A DNA stretch of 64,000 nucleotides, from positions 868,001 to 932,000 of the forward strand of contig NZ_JACHZR010000002.1 in NCBI RefSeq assembly GCF_014193695.1, written 5' to 3'. The notes under the pieces were generated by a model. That model saw nothing but the letters and a program-made list of their open reading frames with translations. It had not been told where the DNA came from and ran no database searches. The position numbers and the translations under genes are program-made. This DNA is from Rhizobium sp. BK316. GTDB lineage: Bacteria > Pseudomonadota > Alphaproteobacteria > Rhizobiales > Rhizobiaceae. Of the stretch, positions 10,062 to 19,558 are shown piece by piece (the first letter of the stretch is position 1; each line of letters opens with the position of its first letter).

Positions 10062-10940
10062 ATGGCCGATGCTCATCAGAAGAATCACGACTATCACATC
10101 ATAGCTCCGAGCCCGTGGCCGATACTGGCCTCGCTCGGCGCATTCCTGATGGCCTTCGGCGGCGTCGGCTATATGCGCTACCTGAACGGCGGCTCGCTGC
10201 ATGTTCTCGGTATCGAGTGGGCTCATCCGTGGGTCTTCTTCATCGGCCTCGCTGTCGTTTTCTACGTCATGTATGGCTGGTGGTCGGACACCGTGAAGGA
10301 AGCCCACGAGGGTGCCCATACGCGCGTCGTGTCTCTGCACCTGCGCTACGGCATGATCATGTTCATCGCTTCGGAGGTGATGTTCTTCGTCGCCTGGTTC
10401 TGGGCCTATTTTGACGCCAGCCTCTTTCCGCACGAAGCCATCCAGGCTTCGCGCCTTGCCTATACCGGCGGTGTCTGGCCGCCGAAGGGTATCGAGGTTC
10501 TCGATCCCTGGCACCTGCCGATCTACAACACCGTCATTCTGCTGCTCTCGGGCACGACGGTGACTTGGGCTCACCACGCTCTGCTGCACAACGACCGCAA
10601 GGGCCTTATCCAGGGCCTGACGCTGACTGTTTTGCTCGGCGTGCTCTTCTCTTCCGTCCAGGCCTATGAATATGCCCATGCACCGTTCGAGTTCCGCAAC
10701 TCGATCTACGGCGCGACCTTCTTCATGGCCACCGGTTTCCACGGTTTCCACGTTCTGGTCGGCACCATCTTCCTGCTGGTCTGCCTCCTTCGTGCGTTGC
10801 GCGGCGACTTCACGCCGAAGCAGCACTTCGGCTTCGAGGCGGCTGCCTGGTACTGGCACTTCGTCGACGTCGTCTGGCTGTTCCTGTTCTTCTGCATCTA
10901 CGTCTGGGGCGGCTGGGGCGCTCCGGTCGCCGCAGGCTGA
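10062..10940 (+). CDS. ctaE: Cytochrome c oxidase subunit III
   Basis: 292-residue third core subunit of aa3 oxidase, with seven hydrophobic helices. Conserved stretches include MLFIASEVMFF-type (here IMFIASEVMFFVAWFWAYF), TVTWAHHALL, and GFHGFHVLVGTIFL near residue 230. The C-terminus WYWHFVDVVWLFLFFCIYVWG is typical. The start MADAHQKNHDYH at 10062 is the family start. The 57-base gap after ctaG could hold weak control elements. A GC-rich hairpin follows the stop and may end the operon. The alternative name is coxC. Confidence 0.96.
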   Translation: MADAHQKNHDYHIIAPSPWPILASLGAFLMAFGGVGYMRYLNGGSLHVLGIEWAHPWVFFIGLAVVFYVMYGWWSDTVKEAHEGAHTRVVSLHLRYGMIMFIASEVMFFVAWFWAYFDASLFPHEAIQASRLAYTGGVWPPKGIEVLDPWHLPIYNTVILLLSGTTVTWAHHALLHNDRKGLIQGLTLTVLLGVLFSSVQAYEYAHAPFEFRNSIYGATFFMATGFHGFHVLVGTIFLLVCLLRALRGDFTPKQHFGFEAAAWYWHFVDVVWLFLFFCIYVWGGWGAPVAAG

Positions 10941-10966
10941 TCGAGACCGGATAGAGAAATTGAAAA

Positions 10967-10986
10967 GGCGGGTGCTCTGACCCGCC
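10967..10986 (+). terminator. Hairpin after the cox operon
   Basis: GGCGGGT pairs with ACCCGCC around a six-base loop, 26 bases after ctaE. The downstream sequence has no run of T, so this is a weak or Rho-assisted terminator candidate rather than a classic one. Confidence 0.45.
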
Positions 10987-11067
10987 TGATCGAAATGTGG
11001 AATATTCCCTGTCGCAAGTATTAGGCGCGAATTTCTGACTTTGCGGTTTTTGAGGCAGGAGTTTGAT

Positions 11068-11661
11068 TTAACGCTCGGAGAGTTTGAGCCGCATCAACGG
11101 TCGTCTCGGGGATCGGCGCGCGATCTCCGAGAATCCAAGGTTCCTGAATACCGAGGCGATGCCGACAAAACCCTCCCCCCATGTCAGAGGTTTTTCGGGA
11201 TCGATAGTGCAGGCGTCAACTGCAACCGCATTATTGGCTATCGCGAATTCAACAGCGGCGCTGGCAAGATGCCGCATGAGGCCTTGCCGGCGATAGCCCG
11301 TGCGAATGAAGAAGCACGTGATGGCATAGACACTCGAAGCGTCAGGCTCGCTCACATCCTCCGGCGGCCGTGAAGTTTTTGCGGCCTGGAAGCGTGAGGA
11401 GGCAGGCCGCGGGCCGATCGCACACCAACCGACCGCTTTCCCGCGATGATATGCAATCAGCCCCGGCGGTGGCCCAGCCTCCACGATCGCCCGGAAGGCA
11501 TCTTTCCGGCCAGTTTTCTCCATCGCCTTGTAGTCAGCGCCCTTGATGCGAGGCCACATGCACCAGCATCCCGAATTGGCTCCGCGCAATGGACCAAAAA
11601 GGTCTTCAAGATCGGCCCAACGATCGGCCGTCAATGGGTGGATATCAAACGTATCAGCCAT
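11068..11661 (-). CDS. GNAT family N-acetyltransferase
   Basis: 197-residue acetyltransferase. ITCFFIRTGYRRQGLMRHLASAAVEFA is the core strand plus the R-x-x-G-x-x acetyl-CoA loop, and FRNLGFSEIARR the C-terminal motif. The N-terminal part (GCWCMWPRIKGADYKAM, followed by LIAYHRGKAVGWCAIGPR) resembles a group of uncharacterised GNATs. The start at 11661 has GGAGG just upstream; the longer frame to 11757 is not supported. It interrupts the otherwise rightward oxidase-related genes. The substrate is unknown. Confidence 0.78.
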   Translation of the reverse strand: MADTFDIHPLTADRWADLEDLFGPLRGANSGCWCMWPRIKGADYKAMEKTGRKDAFRAIVEAGPPPGLIAYHRGKAVGWCAIGPRPASSRFQAAKTSRPPEDVSEPDASSVYAITCFFIRTGYRRQGLMRHLASAAVEFAIANNAVAVDACTIDPEKPLTWGEGFVGIASVFRNLGFSEIARRSPRRPLMRLKLSER

Positions 11662-11753
11662 TCCGCCTCCCAAAGGTATCTCAGTCGTTCGCGTAGCAGA
11701 CAGCCCGAAGTTTATTGCTGTCGGGATCGGTGTAAATCCCGAGTCTTTTTGTC

Positions 11754-12410
11754 TCAACCGCTGCCCGTCATCTTACCGTTGGCCAGCCTTTCGAAGACCG
11801 AAGGCTCGGGAATACCGAGATCCAGCTGATGGCGGATCGCCTCGGCGCATTCGAGCGCAGTCAGCACGGATGTATCGACCTCCATGTCGTAGAGACCCGG
11901 ACGATGCACCTCGTCCTGCCAGCGCTGCACCGGTTCGGGCACGGGTGTCTCCTCGGTGGCGCGCAGGTAGAGGGTCTCTCGCCCTTCCTCCGCGATCTCC
12001 CGCCGCCGCATGATCGTCTCGACCGGACATTTGACGCCGACGAACAGGACCGGAAAGCCCTCCAGCCGCCGGGCGCAATCTCCGAGAATGCCGAGCGGCT
12101 GGGAGTAGCTGTCATGATGGCAGAGATCAGCGACGACGTTGAGGCCCAATCCGGCATGGATGGCGATCGATTCATAGAGCGCTGCGTAGAGGAACGGTAC
12201 CAGTTCTTCCAGGTCCGGGCGTTCGCCGCCCGGCCTCAGCCCGATGCCGGGCAGGTAGCGCTTCGGCGTCATGGCATTATAGGTGTCGACGCCGAGGTTG
12301 ATCCACGGCCCCTCGAATTCTTCCTGGATTGCACGCGCAATGCTGGATTTGCCGCTTCGCGGCGCGCCGTTCAGGATTATGATCTGTCCGGCATGGCTAT
12401 CATCGCTCAT
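11754..12410 (-). CDS. Chloramphenicol phosphotransferase-like P-loop kinase
   Basis: 218 residues starting with a Walker A loop, IIILNGAPRSGKSSIARAI, followed by WINLGVDTYNAMTP, a pattern shared by the chloramphenicol 3-O-phosphotransferase-like (CPT) family of small-molecule kinases. A later FPVLFVGVKCPVETIMRRRE fits the nucleoside-kinase-like lid region. Actual substrates for environmental members are unknown; resistance should not be assumed. It sits 92 bases upstream of the GNAT on the same strand. Confidence 0.7.
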   Translation of the reverse strand: MSDDSHAGQIIILNGAPRSGKSSIARAIQEEFEGPWINLGVDTYNAMTPKRYLPGIGLRPGGERPDLEELVPFLYAALYESIAIHAGLGLNVVADLCHHDSYSQPLGILGDCARRLEGFPVLFVGVKCPVETIMRRREIAEEGRETLYLRATEETPVPEPVQRWQDEVHRPGLYDMEVDTSVLTALECAEAIRHQLDLGIPEPSVFERLANGKMTGSG

Positions 12411-12533
12411 CAGTCTTCTTCTGTTTGGCGCGAATCACTGAGGCGAAAACGCGCAGGCCTTTCCATTCGGGATGCGAATACTTTATGGGAGAGTTAAGGC
12501 AGACGACGAAAAGCCGTCGGCAGGGAGATGGTC

Positions 12534-12914
12534 ATGAGTGAAGACAACGCACAATTTCCACCGGTCGACCCGGTCAAGACCGGCATCAAGGGATGCTGCC
12601 CGCGCTGCGGTCATGGTCAGCTCTTCGATGGTGTCCTTGGCCTGAAACCACGCTGCGCCGCCTGCGGCCTGGACTATTCCTTCGCCGATGCAGGCGATGG
12701 TCCCGCCGTCTTCGTCATCCTCATCGTCGGCTTCATCATCATCGGTTCGGTGCTCTGGCTGCAGGTCAACTACGCTCCGCCGATCTGGGTCCACATCCTG
12801 CTCTTCGGTCCGCTGACGGTCATCCTTTCCCTGGTAGCGCTGCGCTGGTGCAAGGGTATCCTCATCGCCATGCAATATCGCCACAATGCCCGTGAGGGAC
12901 GCTTGAGTGATTGA
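12534..12914 (+). CDS. DUF983 family membrane protein
   Basis: 126-residue protein with an N-terminal zinc-ribbon-like CCPRCGHGQLFDGVLGLKPRCAACGLDY and two membrane helices (VFVILIVGFIIIGSVLWL and ILLFGPLTVILSLVAL). DUF983 proteins regularly sit beside SURF1 and cytochrome oxidase genes, suggesting a role in oxidase biogenesis that is not established. The second ATG at 12534 is chosen because AGGGAG lies six bases upstream; 12528 is the alternative. It overlaps the SURF1 gene by eight bases. Confidence 0.85.
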   Translation: MSEDNAQFPPVDPVKTGIKGCCPRCGHGQLFDGVLGLKPRCAACGLDYSFADAGDGPAVFVILIVGFIIIGSVLWLQVNYAPPIWVHILLFGPLTVILSLVALRWCKGILIAMQYRHNAREGRLSD

Positions 12915-13656
12915 TATTGAAAGTCCGGCCCCGCGCCGCAAGCTGCCGGTCTTTACCGGCATGGCGGTTCTCATTGCGCTCGCCATCCTGATCTCGCTCG
13001 GCACCTGGCAGGTGGAGCGCCTTCACTGGAAGGAAGGCCTGCTCGCGGACATCGCCGAGCGTCGTGCAGCCGTCCCGGTTCCGCTTGCGGACATAGAGTC
13101 TATGGCGGAGCAGGGCGGTGATATCGAATACCGCACGGTGACCGCCACCGGCCGCTATATCAACAACAAAGAACGCCACTTCTTCGCCACTTGGCATGGT
13201 CAGACCGGCTATTACGTCTATACCCCGCTGCAGCTTGAAGACGGGCGCTACCTCTTCGTCAACAGAGGCTTCGTTCCCTATGAGAACAAGGAGCCGGAAA
13301 TGCGCATGCAGGGTCAGTTGACTGGCCAGCAGACGGTAACCGGCCTCGCGCGTGCCAAACTCCCTGGCAAACCTTCCTCGCTCGTGCCTGACAATGACAT
13401 GGCGAAGAACATCTTCTACTGGAAGGATCTCGATGTGATGGCATCGAGCGTCGATCTCGACAAGGCTGATGTCGTGCCCTTCTTCGTCGATGCCGATTCC
13501 ACGCCCAACCCAGCGGGTTTTCCGATCGGTGGCGTGACACAGATTGATCTACCGAACGACCATCTGCAATATGCCTTCACCTGGTACGGGCTGGCGGTGG
13601 TGCTGGCCGTCGTCGTCGCAATCTCCTGGTTCCGCCGCAAGGGTGCCGCGCAATAG
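12907..13656 (+). CDS. SURF1 family cytochrome oxidase assembly protein
   Basis: 249 residues with the SURF1 layout: an N-terminal membrane helix (VFTGMAVLIALAILISLGTWQVERLHWKEGLL) and a C-terminal helix (YAFTWYGLAVVLAVVVAISWF) bracketing a periplasmic domain. The hallmark G-x-W-Q-V/L-x-R appears as GTWQVERL, and YLFVNRGFVP and PNDHLQYAFTWYGLA are the other signatures. SURF1 supports heme A insertion into subunit I. It starts with GTG inside the end of the DUF983 gene, so translation is probably coupled. Confidence 0.93.
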   Translation: MIDIESPAPRRKLPVFTGMAVLIALAILISLGTWQVERLHWKEGLLADIAERRAAVPVPLADIESMAEQGGDIEYRTVTATGRYINNKERHFFATWHGQTGYYVYTPLQLEDGRYLFVNRGFVPYENKEPEMRMQGQLTGQQTVTGLARAKLPGKPSSLVPDNDMAKNIFYWKDLDVMASSVDLDKADVVPFFVDADSTPNPAGFPIGGVTQIDLPNDHLQYAFTWYGLAVVLAVVVAISWFRRKGAAQ

Positions 13657-13717
13657 TATCGCTTCAATTCCATCCCATATTGGGTTAGAGGTCCCTGAAG
13701 CTTAACCTGGATATGTC

Positions 13718-14722
13718 ATGAACATTGCGGCAAAACCTCCTTTGACGATCAGGCTCTGCGGTCCGCGCGGCTTCTGTGCCGGCGTCGATCGGGCGATCCA
13801 GATCGTCGTGCTGGCGCTGAAGGCCTATGGCGCGCCCGTCTATGTCCGCCACGAGATTGTTCATAACCGCTATGTCGTGGAAGGGCTGGAAGCCAAGGGC
13901 GCGGTCTTTGTCGAGGAGCTTGACGAGATCCCGGCTGAACATCGTGCCCAGCCTGTCGTCTTTTCCGCCCATGGCGTGCCGAAATCCGTGCCCGAGGATG
14001 CGAATGCCCGCAACCTCTTCTATCTCGACGCCACCTGTCCGCTGGTCTCTAAGGTCCACAAGCAGGCGATGCGCCACAATCGCCTCGGCCGCCATGTCGT
14101 CCTGATCGGCCATGCCGGCCATCCCGAGGTTATCGGCACCATGGGCCAGCTTCCCGAGGGTACTGTCTCTCTGGTCGAAACCGTCGAGGACGTCGATGCC
14201 TATGAGCCCGCCGATCCCGATAATCTCGGCTATGTCACCCAGACGACGCTCTCGGTCGATGATACCGCCGGCGTTATCAAGCGGCTCGAAGAACGCTTCC
14301 CCAATCTGAAGGCGCCGGCTGCCGATTCCATCTGCTATGCCACGACCAATCGCCAGGAAGTGGTGAAGGAAGCTGCCCCCGGCTGCGATCTATTCATCAT
14401 CGTCGGCGCGCCGAATTCGTCCAATTCCAAGCGGCTCGTCGAAGTGGCGCTCCGGGCCGGGGCGAAGAAGTCGATCCTCGTGCAGCGCGCTTCCGAACTC
14501 GACTGGGATGAGATCGGCCCGATTGCCACGCTTGGCTTGTCCGCCGGTGCTTCCGCCCCGGAAGTGATCGTCAACGAGATCATCGAGGCCTTCCGCACCC
14601 GCTTCGATGCCCGCGTCGAGCTTGCCGAAACCGTGCAGGAAAACGAACATTTCCTCGTCAATCGCGAGCTGCGCAGTCTTGAACTGACCACGGCTGACAT
14701 GGCATTCGTGAACGGGGAGTGA
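13718..14722 (+). CDS. ispH: 4-hydroxy-3-methylbut-2-enyl diphosphate reductase
   Basis: Last enzyme of the MEP isoprenoid pathway. An iron-sulfur protein makes IPP and DMAPP from HMBPP. The three cluster cysteines lie in [27 protein letters not shown] and [11 protein letters not shown]. The catalytic Glu and His context is visible in [17 protein letters not shown] and [15 protein letters not shown]. 334 residues is standard. The gene follows SURF1 by 61 bases and precedes thrB, an order I know from rhizobial chromosomes. Confidence 0.97.
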   Translation: MNIAAKPPLTIRLCGPRGFCAGVDRAIQIVVLALKAYGAPVYVRHEIVHNRYVVEGLEAKGAVFVEELDEIPAEHRAQPVVFSAHGVPKSVPEDANARNLFYLDATCPLVSKVHKQAMRHNRLGRHVVLIGHAGHPEVIGTMGQLPEGTVSLVETVEDVDAYEPADPDNLGYVTQTTLSVDDTAGVIKRLEERFPNLKAPAADSICYATTNRQEVVKEAAPGCDLFIIVGAPNSSNSKRLVEVALRAGAKKSILVQRASELDWDEIGPIATLGLSAGASAPEVIVNEIIEAFRTRFDARVELAETVQENEHFLVNRELRSLELTTADMAFVNGE

Positions 14723-14786
14723 GGCGAGGGGATCCCCTCCATCCTGCCCCATCTGATCAGACCGCCTCTACAGTGAGAGACCCACC

Positions 14787-15752
14787 TTGGCAGTTTATAC
14801 TGATATCGCCGAAGACGATCTGAAATGGTTTCTCACCGAATATGATGCCGGCACGCTGCTTTCCTACAAGGGCATCGCCGAAGGCGTGGAGAATTCCAAC
14901 TTCCTGCTGCATACATCTAAGGCGCCGCTCATCCTGACGCTTTACGAGAAGCGGGTGGAAAAGAGCGATCTGCCGTTCTTCCTCGGCCTGATGCAGCATC
15001 TGTCGGCCGGCGGCCTGTCCTGCCCGCTGCCGCTGCCGCGCAAGGACGGCGCTCTGCTTGGCACGCTGTCAGGCCGTCCCGCAGCGCTCATTTCCTTCCT
15101 CGAAGGCATGTGGCTGAGAAAGCCGGAACCGAAACATTGCCGCGAAGTCGGCAAGGCGTTGGCGCAGATGCATGTCGCTGGCGAAGGTTTTGCGCTGACG
15201 CGGCCGAACGCGTTGTCGCTGGAAGGCTGGCAGACGCTCTGGGACAAATCAGAGGCACGCGCCGACGAGGTGGAGTTCGGCCTGCAGAACGAAATCCGCA
15301 GCGATCTCGATTTCCTGCGGGCCTATTGGCCGAAGGATTTGCCCGCTGGCGTCATCCACGCCGATCTTTTCCCTGATAACGTCTTCTTCCTTGGTGACGA
15401 ACTCTCGGGCCTCATCGATTTCTACTTCGCCTGCAACGATCTGCTCGCCTATGACGTCTCGATCTGCCTCAATGCCTGGTGCTTCGAGAAGGATGGTGCC
15501 TACAACATCACCAAGGGCACGCAGATGCTCGAGGGTTACCAGAGCGTGCGGCCGCTGAGTGGTCAGGAGATCGCGGCGTTGCCGGTCCTCTCCCGCGGTT
15601 CGGCCCTGCGTTTCTTCCTGACCCGTCTTTACGACTGGCTGACGACGCCGGAAGGCGCGATGGTCACCAAGAAGGACCCGCTCGAATATCTGCGCAAGCT
15701 GCGCTTCCACCGCCAGATTTCCTCGCCGGCGGAATATGGACTGAGCCTATGA
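14787..15752 (+). CDS. thrB: Homoserine kinase (type II, APH fold)
   Basis: Phosphorylates homoserine in threonine synthesis. The 321-residue protein has the aminoglycoside-phosphotransferase/choline-kinase fold, not the GHMP fold of E. coli ThrB. Catalytic loop: [18 protein letters not shown]; metal-binding: [18 protein letters not shown]. The start is TTG ([16 protein letters not shown]), the family start. Its stop overlaps the rnhA start as ATGA. Threonine synthase, the next enzyme, is encoded on the other strand at about 28.2-29.6 kb. Confidence 0.94.
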   Translation: MAVYTDIAEDDLKWFLTEYDAGTLLSYKGIAEGVENSNFLLHTSKAPLILTLYEKRVEKSDLPFFLGLMQHLSAGGLSCPLPLPRKDGALLGTLSGRPAALISFLEGMWLRKPEPKHCREVGKALAQMHVAGEGFALTRPNALSLEGWQTLWDKSEARADEVEFGLQNEIRSDLDFLRAYWPKDLPAGVIHADLFPDNVFFLGDELSGLIDFYFACNDLLAYDVSICLNAWCFEKDGAYNITKGTQMLEGYQSVRPLSGQEIAALPVLSRGSALRFFLTRLYDWLTTPEGAMVTKKDPLEYLRKLRFHRQISSPAEYGLSL

Positions 15753-16201
15753 AGCACATCGATATCTTCACCGACGGGGCATGCTCCGGCAACCCCGGCC
15801 CCGGCGGGTGGGGTGCCGTGTTGCGCTACGGCGAGGTCGAGAGGGAGCTCTCCGGCGGCGAGGCTGAAACCACCAACAACCGCATGGAACTTCTGGCTGC
15901 CATCTCCGCGCTGAGCGCCTTGAAAGAGCCCTGCGAGGTCGATCTCTATACCGATAGCGCCTATGTGAAAGACGGCATTTCCAAATGGATCTTCGGCTGG
16001 AAGAAGAACGGCTGGAGGACATCGGACAATAAGCCGGTGAAGAATGCCGAGCTCTGGCAGGCGCTGGAGGAGGCCCGCAACAAGCATAAAGTGACGCTCC
16101 ATTGGGTCAAGGGCCATGCCGGCCATCCTGAGAACGAGCGTGCCGACGAACTGGCGCGCAAGGGCATGGAGCCGTTCAAGAAGAGCAAGAAGGCAGGCTG
16201 A
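15749..16201 (+). CDS. rnhA: Ribonuclease HI
   Basis: 150-residue RNase HI that cleaves RNA in RNA-DNA hybrids. All four carboxylates are visible: [34 protein letters not shown] and [15 protein letters not shown]. The start at 15749 overlaps the thrB stop; a longer in-frame extension is just thrB in another frame. Coupled translation with thrB is likely. It is convergent with the metallopeptidase gene, whose stop begins at the next base. Confidence 0.96.
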   Translation: MKHIDIFTDGACSGNPGPGGWGAVLRYGEVERELSGGEAETTNNRMELLAAISALSALKEPCEVDLYTDSAYVKDGISKWIFGWKKNGWRTSDNKPVKNAELWQALEEARNKHKVTLHWVKGHAGHPENERADELARKGMEPFKKSKKAG

Positions 16202-17278
16202 TCAAGCTGCCTGTCGCTGCTCGTTGGCTGCATTCTGTATCAGTCGGTGCAGATATTCGAGCTTCGTTACGACTGGCGAAGACAGCACGAAGGGATAGGA
16301 ATCCGGCTGGCCCATGCTGCGCTGGATCGCATTGATCGCAAGGCTGAGCGGCACCCAGGCGCTGACGAGCTGTTCGGCGCTCTGTGCCCGATAGGGACTG
16401 AAATCCACCTCCGCCGCAATCTCTTCATGGCCGCGCGGATCGATCGCCATGCCGAAGCTGCGCGCGGTCTCCAGCGTATCGACGATGTGCAGGTAATGCG
16501 CGAAGCATTCCGCAAAATCCTCCCAGGGATGGACGGAGGCATAGGCGCTGATGAAGCTCTCCTGCCAACCGGGAACCGGCCCATTGGCATAGTGGTCCTG
16601 CAATGCCGCGCTATAGTCGTGCCGCTCGTCGCCGAAGACGGCGCGGAACTCGTCGAAACCATTGCGGTCGCGCACCAGCTTGTTCCAGATGAAATGCCCG
16701 GCCTCGTGACGGAAATGGCCGAGCAGGGTGCGATAGGGCTCGTCCATCGCCGTGCGCGCCTGCTCGCGGGTCACGTCATCCGCCTCCGCCGCACGGATGG
16801 CGATCAGCCCTTCTTCATGCCCTGTCATGGCCGGGACCACATTGCCGTCGTTTTGAACGGCGTCTTCGAGGAAGTCGAAAACGAGCCCGCCTTGCGGGTC
16901 TTCCTGCCGATCCGGATGCGGCAGGTTCCAGCGCAGCAGCGAATAGAAGAGGTGGCGCTGCGCCTGGCTGATGCGCCGCCAGCGGTCGATGCCTTCTGGC
17001 GTATCGGTGTTCGGCACCAGCCGGTTATGCCGGCAGGCGATGCAGAAATCATTGTTGTCATCGACCAGCCAGTTGCAGATATCGAGGCCCGCATTGGCGC
17101 AGAACCGCACGAGCCGGTTCGGATCGGAGACGAGCTGCCAATTTGCCTCATCGAACGATTCCAGTGCATGCGTGGAAAGATCGCCCGCAAAGAAGCCGAG
17201 GCGATGATTGCAGCGCACGCACTGCCTGTTGTCGAAATGGATGACCTGATCGCAATTGTCGCAGGCAAACAACCTCAT
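16202..17278 (-). CDS. Putative zinc-binding metallopeptidase with zinc ribbons (COG4307 type)
   Basis: 358 residues. The N-terminus has a double CxxC zinc ribbon (FACDNCDQVIHFDNRQCVRCNHRL) and a second C-x-x-C pair at FCIACRHNRLVP. In the middle, LGHFRHEAGHFIWNKLV contains the zincin HExxH motif as HEAGH. Later HPWEDFAECFAHYLHI may supply the third ligand and resembles other zincins. The family is widespread in proteobacteria with no assigned substrate. Lack of a signal peptide suggests it is cytosolic. Confidence 0.78.
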   Translation of the reverse strand: MRLFACDNCDQVIHFDNRQCVRCNHRLGFFAGDLSTHALESFDEANWQLVSDPNRLVRFCANAGLDICNWLVDDNNDFCIACRHNRLVPNTDTPEGIDRWRRISQAQRHLFYSLLRWNLPHPDRQEDPQGGLVFDFLEDAVQNDGNVVPAMTGHEEGLIAIRAAEADDVTREQARTAMDEPYRTLLGHFRHEAGHFIWNKLVRDRNGFDEFRAVFGDERHDYSAALQDHYANGPVPGWQESFISAYASVHPWEDFAECFAHYLHIVDTLETARSFGMAIDPRGHEEIAAEVDFSPYRAQSAEQLVSAWVPLSLAINAIQRSMGQPDSYPFVLSSPVVTKLEYLHRLIQNAANEQRQAA

Positions 17279-17367
17279 GGCAGCCCCCTAAATGCCCGCC
17301 GCTGGGGTGCCGCAGGCATTGCCGACGGAAAACGCTAATGAATGAGTTTCGTTCCGGAATGATGCAG

Positions 17368-17973
17368 TCAGGCGTGGCCGGCTTCGGCCGAAAGCATGGC
17401 AGGCGTGATACCCATGCTGGCGAGCGCCCGCTCATACTTGTCATCGAGGCAGCGATCGAAGATCAATTCCTCATTGGCCGCGCAATTGAGCCAGCCATTG
17501 GAGGCCACCTCGTTTTCGAGCTGGCCCGCGCCCCAGGAGGAGTAACCGAGCAGCATGGTCGCCCGCTTCGGGCCGCCGCCCTTGGAGATCGCGCGCACGA
17601 TATCGAGCGTCGCCGTCAGGCAGATATCGTCGCTGACGGGGATGGAGGAGTCGCTGACATAATCGTCGGAATGCAGCACGAAACCCCGCCCGCTCTCGAC
17701 CGGCCCACCGGTCTGGATCGGAAACTCCCGCGCATCCTTCGGCAGTACGATGGAATCTTCCTGCTTGATCATGTCGAGATGCAGCAGGACATCGGTGAAG
17801 GTGAGGCTTTGCGGGCGATTGATGACGAAGCCCATGGCCCCTGCATCCGAATGGGCGCAGATATAAATCACTGTGCGCGCGAAGTTGCGATCCTCCATGC
17901 CCGGCATGGCGATCAGAAACTGACCGTCGAAAAATCCGCGTTCCCGTCTGTTCTTCAGCGTTGCTAGGGACAT
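17368..17973 (-). CDS. YqgE/AlgH family protein (UPF0301)
   Basis: 201-residue DUF179 protein. Diagnostic stretches are [41 protein letters not shown] near the N-terminus, [14 protein letters not shown], and [21 protein letters not shown]. The molecular role of the family is unsettled. The start at 17973 ([12 protein letters not shown]) follows AGGAGG; the longer frame to 18021 is not needed. It stands alone between converging and diverging neighbours. Confidence 0.88.
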   Translation of the reverse strand: MSLATLKNRRERGFFDGQFLIAMPGMEDRNFARTVIYICAHSDAGAMGFVINRPQSLTFTDVLLHLDMIKQEDSIVLPKDAREFPIQTGGPVESGRGFVLHSDDYVSDSSIPVSDDICLTATLDIVRAISKGGGPKRATMLLGYSSWGAGQLENEVASNGWLNCAANEELIFDRCLDDKYERALASMGITPAMLSAEAGHA

Positions 17974-18114
17974 GGTTCCTCCTGCCGCCAGACCGCACAA
18001 AGGCTCCGACAAGAGAAACATGGGGCAATGTCACAAATCAATCAACTGAAAATGAAGATTTAAATGGGCAGGACTTCTGGCGGCAATTGGCAAGTTTCGG
18101 TAAACCCTTGTTCC

Positions 18115-18954
18115 ATGAGAGTTATTTCATTGCTCGCGCGCGCGCCATTAATTGCGGTCATTTTGGCTGCGTCCATGCTCGGATTGTTGCGTCCGGCGCA
18201 TGCGGAAATGAGCGACTGGGCGCAGAACGACGGCGGCCGGATGCGTCTCGTGGCACTGCCGCCGGACGCTGCCGGCCATATAAGGGCAGGCCTCCAGATC
18301 GAGCCGAAGCCTGGCTGGATCACCTATTGGCGTGAACCGGGCAATAACGGCATCCCGCCGCAGATCACCATCGCACCGCAAAGCGGCATAACGCTTGACG
18401 CCATTTCCTATCCCGTTCCGAAACATATCTCTAACGGCAAGGTCGAGGACATCGGCTATGAGGCGCCGGTGACCCTGCCATTATCGCTGACGGCTTCGAA
18501 AGTGGGGCCGGTCGTTCTCGACGCTACCGCTTTCATTGGCATCTGCAAGGATATCTGCATTCCTTTCCAGGCGCAGCTTTCACTGAAAATTGGTGCTGCC
18601 GCCCAGTCGCGCCCGCAGGAGGAGATGATTCTTCAGAGCGCCGCTGCCCGCCTTCCCGAAGCGCCGTCTGCTGATTTCGAGGTTGTCGCACATGCGATGT
18701 CATCCGACCTGAAGCAACTCTCGCTGAAAGTTACTCTGCCGGAAGCGGGGAATGGAACGCCCGAAATCACCGTCACCGGCCCGAGCGGCTATGCCTTCAC
18801 CAAGCAGATGAATGTGGGGCGCAGCGGCAAGGCCTATTCCGCCGATATCGCCATCGGAAAGCTCCCGAAAAATTACGATATCAAGGGCAAACAGTGGGGG
18901 GTGCTCATCGTTGACGGTGCCCGTGCCATGGAGACTACGCTTGCCTTTGATTGA
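18115..18954 (+). CDS. Secreted DsbD N-terminal (alpha) domain-like protein
   Basis: 279 residues with an N-terminal signal peptide (MRVISLLARAPLIAVILAASMLGLLRPAHA). The mature part matches the DsbD alpha domain: GHIRAGLQIEPKPGWITYWREPGNNGIPPQI, and a CKDICIPFQAQL pair near residue 150 like the C-x-x-x-C redox site. There is no membrane or thioredoxin domain, so this is a stand-alone version of the electron-transfer module. A partner DsbD/CcdA is not nearby. The start is the ATG at 18115, because the signal peptide begins there. Function is inferred from domain similarity. Confidence 0.78.
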   Translation: MRVISLLARAPLIAVILAASMLGLLRPAHAEMSDWAQNDGGRMRLVALPPDAAGHIRAGLQIEPKPGWITYWREPGNNGIPPQITIAPQSGITLDAISYPVPKHISNGKVEDIGYEAPVTLPLSLTASKVGPVVLDATAFIGICKDICIPFQAQLSLKIGAAAQSRPQEEMILQSAAARLPEAPSADFEVVAHAMSSDLKQLSLKVTLPEAGNGTPEITVTGPSGYAFTKQMNVGRSGKAYSADIAIGKLPKNYDIKGKQWGVLIVDGARAMETTLAFD

Positions 18955-19023
18955 CCGCATCTTATAGTCCCTCTCGATCCCCTGCGGCCATGCCGCGACC
19001 AGCCTGAACCGAGGAGAAAATCC

Positions 19024-19509
19024 ATGACCATCGCGATCGGCGAAAAGCTTCCTGCCGCCACCTTCAAGGAAAAGACTGCCGACGGCCCGGTCGAAATCAC
19101 CACCGAGCAACTCTTCGGCGGCAAGCGCGTTGTGCTCTTCGCCGTGCCCGGCGCCTTCACGCCCACCTGTTCGCTGAACCACCTGCCGGGCTATCTGGAA
19201 AACCGCGATGCCATTCTTGCCAAGGGCGTCGACGAAATCGCCGTTCTTGCCGTCAACGACTGGCATGTGATGGGCGCCTGGGCACAGTCTTCGGGCGGCC
19301 TCGGCAAGATCCATTTTCTTGCCGACTGGGATGCCGGCTTCACCAAGGCTGTCGGTCTCGATGCCGATCTCTCTGCCGGTGGCCTCGGCGTGCGCTCCAA
19401 GCGTTATTCCATGCTGGTCGAGGACGGTGTCGTGAAGTCGCTCAATGTCGAAGAAACGCCCGGCCAGGCAACGGTTTCCGGCGCGGCGGCGATGCTTGAG
19501 CAACTCTGA
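19024..19509 (+). CDS. Peroxiredoxin (Prx5/AhpC-TSA family)
   Basis: 161-residue thiol peroxidase. The peroxidatic cysteine lies in VPGAFTPTCSLNHLPGYL, the P-x-x-x-T-x-x-C motif of Prx5-type enzymes. The downstream arginine region is GVRSKRYSMLVEDGVVK. It would reduce H2O2 or alkyl peroxides with glutathione, glutaredoxin or thioredoxin. GAGGAGAAAATCC gives a good ribosome site. A strong terminator follows and is shared with the convergent parE. Confidence 0.92.
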   Translation: MTIAIGEKLPAATFKEKTADGPVEITTEQLFGGKRVVLFAVPGAFTPTCSLNHLPGYLENRDAILAKGVDEIAVLAVNDWHVMGAWAQSSGGLGKIHFLADWDAGFTKAVGLDADLSAGGLGVRSKRYSMLVEDGVVKSLNVEETPGQATVSGAAAMLEQL

Positions 19510-19533
19510 GCCGGAAACGGATCGATACCGATC

Positions 19534-19558
19534 AAAAGGCGCCCTTGGGCGCCTTTTT
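19534..19558. terminator. Bidirectional intrinsic terminator between peroxiredoxin and parE
   Basis: AAAAGGCGCCC-TT-GGGCGCCTTTTT forms a GC-rich stem flanked by A and T runs, so it can end transcription from both sides. The parE stop codon (19557-19559) lies in the T-run of the plus strand, so the toxin message must pass into the hairpin right after its last codon. Confidence 0.85.
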